Shown: piece by piece, positions 1 through 7,078 of the stretch | Layout: each line of letters begins with the position of its first letter | How positions within the stretch are numbered: the first letter of the stretch is position 1 | DNA from: Micromonospora haikouensis | Lineage (GTDB): Bacteria > Actinomycetota > Actinomycetes > Mycobacteriales > Micromonosporaceae | Assembly: GCF_900091595.1 (NCBI RefSeq) | Contig: NZ_FMCW01000008.1 | Span: 62,001 to 126,000 of the forward strand | Direction of reading: 5' to 3' | Length of the DNA stretch: 64,000 nt | Made by a program: the position numbers and the translations under genes | The notes under the pieces: model-generated | What the model was told of the DNA's origin: nothing | Seen by the model: only the letters and a program-made list of their open reading frames with translations | Databases searched by the model: none

Positions 1-106
1 CAGAGGTGATCCGCACGCCGACCAGCATGACGCGTCACCCCGCCGAAGCGCACCCCATCGTGCCTCGCCCCACAGCGGGCGGGCGGCGGCCCGGTAGCGT
101 GGTCGG

Positions 107-883
107 GTGCGTGAAACCCAGACGGTACGGCGGAAAGTGCAGCTCAGGCCCGTACGCCCGGCCGGCTGGTGGTGCGATCTGCTGCTGCTCGCCGGACTGG
201 TCGGGTTGACGGCCGCGCTCGCCGCCGGCCGGCTGTTCGGCGTCGACCGCGCGATCGCCGACTGGGCGGAGGCGCACCGGCCCGGTGCGGCGTACTGGGG
301 GGCGGTGGTGTTCAACTACCTGGGCCAGGGCACCCCGCTGACGCTGATCGCGCTGGGCATGGGGGTGCTGCTGGCCGTCCGGGTGCGCTCGGTGCGCCCG
401 GTGCTGCCGCCGGTGCTCGCCTTCGTGTTCACCCTCTTCACCATCGGGCCGCTGAAGGTGTGGACCGCCCGGCCCGCACCGAGCGCCAGCGTCAAGGAGC
501 CGTTTCTGCCCCCCGAGGCGACCCTGCCGCTGTTCCAGCACGACCTGCCGGTGCGGTTCGCCCAGTCCTACCCGTCGGGCCACGTCGCCAACGCCATCGT
601 CTGGTACGGCGTCATCGCGCTGCTGCTGACGCCGCTGCTGGCCAGCTTCGGCCGGACCGTGCCGCCCCGGCTGGTGGCCGTCGTCCGGCTGGTTCCGCCG
701 GCCGTCGTGCTCTGCACCACAACCTACCTGGGGTGGCACTGGTTGACCGACTCGGTGGCCGGGCTGCTGCTGGGGCTCCTGCTGGACCGGCTGCTGCACC
801 GGGTGCCGTGGGACGACGTGCCGCTGCCCCGGCGGTTGCTGGGCGGCTGGGATCGGCCCGCGCTGTTCACCTCGGCCCCCTAG
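107..883 (+). CDS. PAP2-family membrane phosphatase
   Basis: Integral membrane phosphatase of the type 2 phosphatidic acid phosphatase (PAP2) superfamily, expected to dephosphorylate a lipid phosphate or diphosphate at the membrane. The 258-residue protein has several hydrophobic helices (about 23-43, 62-92, 100-117, 163-180, 190-206, 214-228). The three PAP2 signature regions are visible: K117-x4-RP, PSGH at 156-159, and YLGWHWLTD around 207-215 with the catalytic-type His211 and Asp215. Two deviations are seen: the first motif is shorter than KX6RP, and the Arg of the usual SR in motif 3 is Thr here. The GTG start at 107 is the first in-frame start. The permease begins 10 bases after its stop, so the two may be cotranscribed. 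Substrate unknown. Confidence 0.85.
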   Translation: MRETQTVRRKVQLRPVRPAGWWCDLLLLAGLVGLTAALAAGRLFGVDRAIADWAEAHRPGAAYWGAVVFNYLGQGTPLTLIALGMGVLLAVRVRSVRPVLPPVLAFVFTLFTIGPLKVWTARPAPSASVKEPFLPPEATLPLFQHDLPVRFAQSYPSGHVANAIVWYGVIALLLTPLLASFGRTVPPRLVAVVRLVPPAVVLCTTTYLGWHWLTDSVAGLLLGLLLDRLLHRVPWDDVPLPRRLLGGWDRPALFTSAP

Positions 884-893
884 GGTCCGGGTC

Positions 894-2144
894 ATGGAGC
901 GGCTGGCGCGGCGTTTGGGCGTACCCGATGCGGTGGTCATCGGTCTGGGGTCGATGCTCGGCGCGGGCGTCTTCGTGGTCTTCGCCCCGGCGGCGGCGTC
1001 GGCCGGCGGCGCGGGCCTGCTGGTGGCGCTGGCCCTCGCCGGGTTCGTGGCGTTCTGCAACGCGACCAGCTCGGCCCGGCTGGCCGCCCGCTATCCCGAA
1101 TCCGGCGGCACGTACGTCTACGGGCGGGAGCGGCTGGGCCCGTTCGCCGGTTTCGTGGCGGGCTGGGGCTTCGTGGTCGGCAAGACGGCGAGCTGCGCGG
1201 CGATGGCGTTGACCATCGGGGCGTACCTCTGGCCGGGGCGCGCCCGGTTCGTCGCCGTCGCCGCCGTCGCGGCGGTGACCGCCGTCAACCTGCGCGGCAT
1301 CGGCAAGACCGCGACGGCCACGAAGGCCCTGGTGGGCGTGGTGCTGGCGGTGCTGGCCCTGGTCGCGGGGGCCGGCCTGCTCGGCGGCGGCTTCGACGCG
1401 GGCCGGATCGCCGGGCCCGGCGCCTCCAGCAGCCCCGGCACGCACGGCGTGCTGGCCGCCGCCGGGCTGCTCTTCTTCGCCTTCGCCGGGTACGCCCGGA
1501 TCGCCACCCTCGGCGAGGAGGTGCGCGACCCGGAGCGGACGATCCCCCGGGCGGTGCCGCTGGCGCTCGGCGTGGTGCTGGCGATCTACCTCGTGCTGGC
1601 GGTGGTGGCGCTCGGGGTGCTCGGCGCCGGGCGGCTCGCCGCGTCCGCCGCGCCCCTGGCCGACGTGGTGACGGCCGCCGGGCTGCCCGGCCTGGCCTGG
1701 GTGGTGCGGGCCGGGGCGACCGTGGCGGTGACCGGGGTGCTGCTGTCGCTGGTCGCCGGGGTGGGCCGGACCCTGCTGGCGATGGCCCGCCGCCGGGACG
1801 TGCCGCACGGCCTGGCCGCCGTGCACCCCGTGCGCCGGGTGCCGCACCGGGCCGAGCTGGCGGTGGCCGCCGTGGTGACGGTCGTGGTGCTCGTCGGCGA
1901 CGTACGCGGGGCGATCGGCTTCTCCAGCTGCACGGTGCTGGTCTATTACGCCATCACCAACGCCTCGGCGCTCACCCTGGGCCGCGACCCGGGCCGCCGG
2001 CTGCCGGTGCGGCTGCTCGCCGTGCTGGGGCTGGTCGGCTGCGTGGCGCTCGCGGTCAGCCTGCCGCTGGCCAGCGTGCTCGCCGGGTTCGGCGTGCTCG
2101 CCCTCGGCGCCGCCTGGTACGCCCTCCGCCCTCGGCAAGCCTGA
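894..2144 (+). CDS. APC-family amino acid permease
   Basis: Secondary transporter of the amino acid-polyamine-organocation (APC) superfamily, 416 residues, with about 12 hydrophobic segments over its whole length. The N-terminal helix carries the APC-type unwound glycine motif (GLGSMLGAGVF, about residues 17-27), followed by helix 2 with the YPESGGTYVYGRERLGP stretch typical of the family. Substrate cannot be told from sequence; relatives move amino acids or polyamines by proton symport or antiport. It starts 10 bases after the PAP2 gene on the same strand and ends 13 bases from the convergent toxin gene. Confidence 0.88.
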   Translation: MERLARRLGVPDAVVIGLGSMLGAGVFVVFAPAAASAGGAGLLVALALAGFVAFCNATSSARLAARYPESGGTYVYGRERLGPFAGFVAGWGFVVGKTASCAAMALTIGAYLWPGRARFVAVAAVAAVTAVNLRGIGKTATATKALVGVVLAVLALVAGAGLLGGGFDAGRIAGPGASSSPGTHGVLAAAGLLFFAFAGYARIATLGEEVRDPERTIPRAVPLALGVVLAIYLVLAVVALGVLGAGRLAASAAPLADVVTAAGLPGLAWVVRAGATVAVTGVLLSLVAGVGRTLLAMARRRDVPHGLAAVHPVRRVPHRAELAVAAVVTVVVLVGDVRGAIGFSSCTVLVYYAITNASALTLGRDPGRRLPVRLLAVLGLVGCVALAVSLPLASVLAGFGVLALGAAWYALRPRQA

Positions 2145-2157
2145 AGAAGTGCGCCGA

Positions 2158-2511
2158 TCAGTCCGTCTCGCGGGGATGTCCGGCACCTGCATAGGTGAGC
2201 CAGACCGTACGCCGTTCGTCGTCGATCAGATACCAGATCCGCCCGCCACCGGTCACCTCGTACTGCCAGCGCTCGAACTGCTCCCCCTTCCAGGCCGCCG
2301 AGGCGAGCGCGCCCTTGAGGCGGTGCTGCCTCTCGGGTGCCGTCCTCGACCTGGGGTCGGCTCGTAGGACCTCGTAGGCGCGCCGGAGGTTGGCCGGCAC
2401 CTGCCGGGCAAGCTGCTCCCAGCCGTCGGCCGCCGCAGAGTCGGCGAACCGCAGCTCGAACTCGGTGCCGACGGCGGGCGGGGCCGCCCGATCTCCCCGC
2501 TTCGGACTCAC
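2158..2511 (-). CDS. RelE/ParE-like toxin of a type II TA pair
   Basis: Protein of 117 residues whose core (about 20-112) has the layout of RelE/ParE-fold toxins: a helical hairpin with basic residues (RQHRLKGALAS), then a strand-rich C-terminal half (WQYEVTGGGRIWYLIDD, RTVWLTYAGAGHP). RelE-fold toxins usually cleave mRNA on the ribosome or inhibit gyrase; which applies here is unknown. Its ATG overlaps the stop of the upstream antitoxin-like gene by 4 bases (ATGA), the usual sign of translational coupling in TA operons. No classical RelE catalytic triad can be assigned with confidence. Confidence 0.72.
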   Translation of the reverse strand: MSPKRGDRAAPPAVGTEFELRFADSAAADGWEQLARQVPANLRRAYEVLRADPRSRTAPERQHRLKGALASAAWKGEQFERWQYEVTGGGRIWYLIDDERRTVWLTYAGAGHPRETD

Positions 2512-2990
2512 TGGCGAACCTCGGGGGCGGGCACCGGGCCGAGATCACCGGTCGGCTCTCGGGTCAGGATCTCCAGCAGCGTCGGGTCGGCATGGATCTC
2601 GGCGGTGTGCCGCCACTGGGCCAGCAGCACCGCCACCGGCGACAGGTTCTCCAGTGACGCCGCGCCCTGCGCCACCTCGATCAACTCGCCCAGCAACTGG
2701 TCGACGTCGTCCTCAGGCAGGAAGGACACCCAGGGCAGTGCCTCGCCCAGCACTCGACGCACGGCCTCCGGGGACTGGGTACGAACGAGGCCGGCCAGCA
2801 GACGCGCGGTGAAATCGATGACGACAGCGTCCTGTTCCAACTGGTCGGCGCGGGTCAACGCCAGGTCCCCGGCGCCGCGCCGCCGCAGCCGCAGAGCACG
2901 TACGGAGTCCAACCGATCGGCCACAGCCGCCGGCCTGTGCAGGAACTCGCTGAACGGGAGTTCTTCGTATACAGCCGTCACGACTTCCAC
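2508..2990 (-). CDS. Prevent-host-death-like antitoxin
   Basis: Protein of 160 residues. Its N-terminal half (VYEELPFSEFLHRP, then a run ending LRLRRRGAGDLALTRAD) resembles the Phd/YefM DNA-binding fold of actinomycete prevent-host-death antitoxins; the rest is acidic and helical, suited to wrapping a toxin. It is the first gene of a two-gene operon and overlaps the toxin start by 4 bases. A perfect inverted repeat at 2982-3005 covers the annotated GTG; if translation instead starts at the in-frame GTG 2981-2979, that repeat lies entirely upstream, as expected for an autoregulatory operator. The family assignment is by resemblance and gene order. Confidence 0.68.
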   Translation of the reverse strand: MEVVTAVYEELPFSEFLHRPAAVADRLDSVRALRLRRRGAGDLALTRADQLEQDAVVIDFTARLLAGLVRTQSPEAVRRVLGEALPWVSFLPEDDVDQLLGELIEVAQGAASLENLSPVAVLLAQWRHTAEIHADPTLLEILTREPTGDLGPVPAPEVRQ

Positions 2991-3005
2991 AGTACCGTGG
3001 AAGTC
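2982..3005. promoter_or_regulatory. Inverted repeat, candidate TA operator
   Basis: Perfect 9-base arms GACTTCCAC and GTGGAAGTC separated by six bases, at the 5' end of the antitoxin gene. Type II antitoxins bind such palindromes at their own promoter. No role has been shown for this site; position and symmetry are the only evidence. Confidence 0.5.
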
Positions 3006-3032
3006 GTGGGGAGTAGGTGGCCGGACGCGCCA

Positions 3033-4826
3033 CTACTCTTCACTCGTCCTGGGCGGGGGTGGGCCGGCCGGGGCGGGCGGGGGCTCCGGGGCGGGCGGGG
3101 TGGTCTCGCGCAGCAGGGCGGTCAGCCCCGCCCGGCGGGCCACCACGGTCAGCCGGTCCCCGGCCGTGATCACCAGGCGGGGGTCGGCGGACCAGTCCGC
3201 CTTCTGGCCGGGGCGGGCGTGCGCGAGCAGGCGTACCGCGCCGGGCTGGGCCACGGCGGACAGCGGGCTGCCGTCCAGCGGCGACCCGGCGACCACCTGG
3301 ACCTCGGTGACCAACAGGGCGTGCCGGCCCACCGGGATGGTGGCGATCACCGCCCGGTCCAGCAGGGCGGCGGCGAACGACGGCGCGGCGAGATACGACA
3401 CGCTGCGCGAGATGCCGATGCCGAACGCCTTCTGGACTCGCTCGGCGAAGTCGCCGTCGAACAGGCGCAGCACCACCCGCAGGTCGGGGGTGAGCCCCCG
3501 CGCGTTCAGCGCGGCCCGCAGGTTGACGTCGTCGTCGGTGGAGACCACCACGAGGGCCTGGCAGGTCTCGACGGACGCCGACCGCAGCGTCTCCTCCCGA
3601 CCGGCGTCGCCGACCACCATCGGCACGCCGAGCCGGTGCGCCAGCGACGCGCCCCGGGCTTCCGGGTCCTTGTCGATGGCGACCACCTCGACGCCGAAGT
3701 CGTTGAGCTGGGCCATGACGCGGGTGCCGATGTTGCCCAGCCCGACGACCACGACGTGCCCGGACCGGGCGGGCTGGATCCGGCCGGTGTGCAGGGCCAG
3801 CCGGGCGTTGACGATCCCGTCGACGACCACGGCCGTGATCAGCGGGATCAGCGCCAGCCCGGCCAGGTTGAGCACCACCTGCATGACCTGTGCGGCGACG
3901 GGCTTGGCGACGTCCGGGTCCTCGCCGGTGAGCGTGGTGACCAGGGTGAGGTAGAGCGCGTCGGCCCAGCCCACGTGCGCGGCCCGGGCGTTGAGCCAGC
4001 CCAGCGCGGCGATGACGGCCAGCAGCACCAGCACCGCGATCCCGATCTTGCGGGTGGCGAAGCTGCGGACCGCACGCAGCAGCACGGCGACGGGCCGCCG
4101 CCGGCGGCGGGCCCGGACCAGCCGGCGGGCGGCCAGCTCCGTGCCGGGCGGCTGCCCGGTCGCCTCGGCCAGCACCACGTCGGCCGTCGACTCGTCGGCG
4201 GGCAGGAGGCGCGGCCGGGCCGCATCCCGGGTGTCGGCCACCCCGCACACGACATCCTTCTCGCGTACGTCGGCGCGACGCGCCACGTAGAGGGTGCGCC
4301 CGCCGTGCCGGAAGTGCGTCGGGGCGACCTCGCCGAGGGCGGCGGCCACGAACGCGGGGGCGGCCATCGACGCGTCGGAGAGCACCGCCGAGTCGGGGAA
4401 GAGCTGCCGCAGCCCGTTGGCGAGGCTGGTGTTGAACATGCGTACCACCAGCCGCAGCCGGGGCTCCACCTCCTGCGCGCAGAGCGCGGCGTGCATGTTG
4501 CCGACGTCGTCCTGGTGCAGCAGCGCCAGCCCGTCCGCGCCGGTCAGGCCGGCCCGCCGGAACGTCGCCTCGTCGAGCCGGTCGGCGCGGACGACGTGGA
4601 GACCGGGAAGGTCGCGCCCGTCGGGGCCGTCGGAGCGGCGGCGCTCCGGCACCACCAGGGTGATCCGCGCCCGGCCGGAGTCCAGCTCGGTGGCGAGCAG
4701 CGCCCGTACCACCCAGTAGGCCAGCGGATCCGACCCGCAGACGACGTAGTGCGGGCGGGTCTCCCCGTTGACCCGCAGCCGCCAGCCGGTCGCGCGGCGC
4801 GCGCGGTCGCGCAGGGGCTCCGCCAT
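3033..4826 (-). CDS. Ion-channel protein with two RCK/TrkA-N domains
   Basis: Membrane protein of 597 residues. Order of parts: an N-terminal Rossmann/RCK domain (HYVVCGSDP near 26-34), a basic linker, two membrane helices (about 261-279 and 311-337) flanking a pore loop (about 288-306), a second RCK_N domain with the NAD-type loop GLGNIG at 362-367, and a C-terminal TrkA-C-like part ending in a proline-rich tail. This is the architecture of RCK-gated potassium or related cation channels. The pore loop reads TLVTTLTGEDPD instead of the potassium filter TVGYGD, so selectivity may differ. Divergent from the MSMEG_6728-type gene. Ion and ligand are unknown. Confidence 0.8.
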   Translation of the reverse strand: MAEPLRDRARRATGWRLRVNGETRPHYVVCGSDPLAYWVVRALLATELDSGRARITLVVPERRRSDGPDGRDLPGLHVVRADRLDEATFRRAGLTGADGLALLHQDDVGNMHAALCAQEVEPRLRLVVRMFNTSLANGLRQLFPDSAVLSDASMAAPAFVAAALGEVAPTHFRHGGRTLYVARRADVREKDVVCGVADTRDAARPRLLPADESTADVVLAEATGQPPGTELAARRLVRARRRRRPVAVLLRAVRSFATRKIGIAVLVLLAVIAALGWLNARAAHVGWADALYLTLVTTLTGEDPDVAKPVAAQVMQVVLNLAGLALIPLITAVVVDGIVNARLALHTGRIQPARSGHVVVVGLGNIGTRVMAQLNDFGVEVVAIDKDPEARGASLAHRLGVPMVVGDAGREETLRSASVETCQALVVVSTDDDVNLRAALNARGLTPDLRVVLRLFDGDFAERVQKAFGIGISRSVSYLAAPSFAAALLDRAVIATIPVGRHALLVTEVQVVAGSPLDGSPLSAVAQPGAVRLLAHARPGQKADWSADPRLVITAGDRLTVVARRAGLTALLRETTPPAPEPPPAPAGPPPPRTSEE

Positions 4827-4925
4827 GCGCCGAATCGTAGTCAGCGGCGCGGAGCCCGCGCAGCCCCGTGATCATGAACGATCATCGGGAACGATTGTCG
4901 CGCCCGGGGACGGGTAGAGCGGGGC

Positions 4926-5408
4926 ATGCAGACGTTCCTGCCGTACCCGGACTTCCTGGCCAGCGCGCGGGCGCTGGACACCCGGCGGCTCGGCAAGCAG
5001 CGGGTGGAGGCCATCCAGGTGCTGCGCGGGCTGACCCGACCCGGGTACGGCTGGCGCAACCACCCGGCGGTGAAGATGTGGGCCGGGTACGAGGAGGCGC
5101 TGGTCCGCTACGGCCTGGACGTCTGCGCGGTGTGGTGCGGGCCGGGGCGGGCCGACACCTGCGCGGCGACGCTGGTCGCCGACCTCGCCGCCGCCTGCGG
5201 CGTGACCACCGTACGCACCCAGGCGGAGCTGGCCGACGCCGGTGAGCTGCCGCCGTGGCTGGGCCGCGACGACCTGCACCGCAGCCACCGCTCGTCGCTG
5301 CTGCGCAAGGACCCGGACCACTACCGCCCGATCTTCGGCGACGTCGACCCGGGCCTGGAGTACGTCTGGCCCGCCTCCGACCGCGAGCGCCGCGGCACGC
5401 TGTGCTGA
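4926..5408 (+). CDS. MSMEG_6728-family protein (pyrimidine-dimer glycosylase-like)
   Basis: Protein of 160 residues matching the actinobacterial MSMEG_6728 family, which belongs to the endonuclease V/pyrimidine-dimer DNA glycosylase superfamily. Recognisable blocks are the N-terminal MQTFLPYPDF, then LDTRRLGKQRVEA (basic and acidic residues in the place where family members have their catalytic helix), NHPAVKMW, and a late HRSHRSSLLRKDP block. A DNA-repair role is inferred from the superfamily only; none is proven for this branch. The ATG at 4926 gives the family's conserved N-terminus. One copy of the GTTA-type palindromic repeat follows directly downstream. Confidence 0.8.
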   Translation: MQTFLPYPDFLASARALDTRRLGKQRVEAIQVLRGLTRPGYGWRNHPAVKMWAGYEEALVRYGLDVCAVWCGPGRADTCAATLVADLAAACGVTTVRTQAELADAGELPPWLGRDDLHRSHRSSLLRKDPDHYRPIFGDVDPGLEYVWPASDRERRGTLC

Positions 5409-5423
5409 GGCGCTGGGAGGCGC

Positions 5424-5472
5424 AAGAAGGGGACCCTTCTCGACCGCAGGCGTTAACAGGGGGCCCTTCCTT
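5424..5472 (+). repeat. Palindromic repeat family 1, copy A
   Basis: Two related palindromic units, AGAAGGGGACCCTTCT and GTTAACAGGGGGCCCTTCCT, with an 11-base spacer (CGACCGCAGGC) between them. The same two-unit layout recurs at 7017-7072 (inverted) and 41754-41801. It lies between the end of the MSMEG_6728-type gene and the start of the CrtU-like gene. Each unit could fold as a GC-rich hairpin, so termination is one possible role. Confidence 0.75.
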
Positions 5473-5494
5473 GCACCTCGGGCAGACTGGGCGC

Positions 5495-7021
5495 ATGGCA
5501 CTGTCTCAGGTGGTGGGCCGGCTGATCGGCGTACGGCAGCACGTGGTGGACCCGGGCGGCGGTGGCGCCCACCGCGTGCCGCGCCCGGTGGAGGCCGTGG
5601 TCGTCGGCGGCGGGATCGCCGGCATGTCGGCGGCGGTGGTGCTCGCCGAGCGCGGGGTGCGGGTGACCGTGCTGGAGGCCGCCCCGACCCTCGGCGGCCG
5701 GCTCGGCGCGTGGCCGCAGGAGCTGGCCGACGGCGTCCAGGCCAACGAGCACGGCTTCCACGCGTTCTTCCGGCAGTACTACAACTGGCGGTCGATCCTG
5801 CGCCGGGTCGACCCGGAGCTGCGGTTCCTCAAGCCGGTCCCCGGCTATCCGATCCTGAGCGCCGACTGGCCCACGGAGGAGTTCGGGCGGCTGCCGCCGG
5901 CCCCGCCGGCCAACCTGCTGGCCCTGCTGCTGCGCAGCCCCAGCCTGCGGCTGGCCGACCTGCGGGCGATGGACCGGGACGCCGCGCTGCCGCTGCTCAC
6001 CTACGACCCCGTGCGCACGTACGCCGAGTTCGACGGCAGGACCGCCGACGAGCTGCTGAACTCGCTGCGGCTGCCCGACCGGGCCCGCGCGATGCTGTTC
6101 GAGGTCTTCTCCCACTCGTTCTTCAACCACGAGGCGGAGATGTCGGCGGCCGAAATGATCGCCCAGTTCCACTTCTATCTGCTCGGCAACCCGGAGGGGC
6201 TGGCGTTCGACTGTCCCGACGAGGACTACGGCACCGCCATCTGGCAGCCGCTGGCCCGGCACGTCGAGCGCCACGGCGGGCGGGTACGCACCGGCGTCGC
6301 CGCGACCCGGCTGGACCGCACCCCCGACGGCTGGCGGGTGAGCGCCGCCGACGGCACGGCGTACCCGGCCGGGCACGTGGTGCTCGCCGTCGACGCGCCA
6401 GCCCTGGCCGCCCTCGTCGCCGCCTCGCCAGTGCTGACCGGTGCCGCACCGGAGCTGGTCGCGGCGATGCCCGCGTTCGGCACCCCCGGCCCGCCGTACG
6501 CGGTGGCCCGCTACTGGTGCGACGGGGACGTCGATGCGGGGCGGGCGGTGTTCAGCGGGGTGTCCCGCCAGCCCACCCTGGACTCGGTGACGCTCTACCA
6601 CCGGCTGGAGAACGAGTCCCGCCGCTGGGCGGAGCGCACCGGCGGCTCGGTGCTGGAGCTGCACGCGTACGCCTGCGAGCCGGGCGTGCCGGCCGAGGAG
6701 CTGGCCGAACGGATGCGCGCCGAGCTGGTGGCGCTCTGGCCGGAGGCGGCCCGGCTGCGGGTGCGCGAGCTGCGGGCCCGGGTCGAGGCGCAGGCCCCCG
6801 CGTTCACCCCGGGCGGTCACGCCCGGCGGCCGGGGGTACGCACCGACGCCGACGGGCTCTACCTGGCCGGCGACGGCATCCGCACCGACTTCCCGAGCGC
6901 CCTGATGGAGCGGTCCGCGGCGACGGGGATCGTCGCCGCGAACCACATCCTGCGCGCCGAGGGCGGGGCGGCCGAACCGGTCCGCTCGATCCGCCCCCGC
7001 GGCCTCCTCGCTGGGAGGTAA
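5495..7021 (+). CDS. CrtU-like FAD-dependent oxidoreductase
   Basis: Flavoprotein of 508 residues. An N-terminal FAD-binding Rossmann motif (VVGGGIAGMSAA, about 36-47) is followed by the family block NEHGFHAFFRQYYN and by SFFNHEAEMSAAEM, which resemble the desaturase part of CrtU/isorenieratene synthases and phytoene-desaturase-like enzymes. Near the C-terminus, LYLAGDGIRTDFPSALMERS is the second FAD-contact motif. Likely reaction: flavin-dependent dehydrogenation or rearrangement of a polyene or lipid; the substrate is not known. No carotenoid genes are adjacent. The ATG at 5495 sits just before the conserved domain; longer upstream frames run through the repeat. The TAA stop lies inside repeat copy B. 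Confidence 0.78.
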   Translation: MALSQVVGRLIGVRQHVVDPGGGGAHRVPRPVEAVVVGGGIAGMSAAVVLAERGVRVTVLEAAPTLGGRLGAWPQELADGVQANEHGFHAFFRQYYNWRSILRRVDPELRFLKPVPGYPILSADWPTEEFGRLPPAPPANLLALLLRSPSLRLADLRAMDRDAALPLLTYDPVRTYAEFDGRTADELLNSLRLPDRARAMLFEVFSHSFFNHEAEMSAAEMIAQFHFYLLGNPEGLAFDCPDEDYGTAIWQPLARHVERHGGRVRTGVAATRLDRTPDGWRVSAADGTAYPAGHVVLAVDAPALAALVAASPVLTGAAPELVAAMPAFGTPGPPYAVARYWCDGDVDAGRAVFSGVSRQPTLDSVTLYHRLENESRRWAERTGGSVLELHAYACEPGVPAEELAERMRAELVALWPEAARLRVRELRARVEAQAPAFTPGGHARRPGVRTDADGLYLAGDGIRTDFPSALMERSAATGIVAANHILRAEGGAAEPVRSIRPRGLLAGR

Positions 7022-7072
7022 GGAAGGGCACCTTGTTAACGCTTTCTGCATAGGAAGGGCCCCCTCCTAACA
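7017..7072 (-). repeat. Palindromic repeat family 1, copy B
   Basis: Inverted copy of the two-unit element: AAGGAAGGGCACCTTGTTAA followed 11 bases later by AGGAAGGGCCCCCTCCTAAC. It fills the convergent gap between the CrtU-like gene and adhE and contains the stop codon of the former. With copy A it brackets the CrtU-like gene in inverted orientation. Confidence 0.75.
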
Positions 7073-7078
7073 CCTGCG

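Noticed and set aside
2937..4871. 644-codon plus-strand frame over the channel gene
   Set aside because: Antisense to a well-supported two-RCK channel gene; low-complexity composition.
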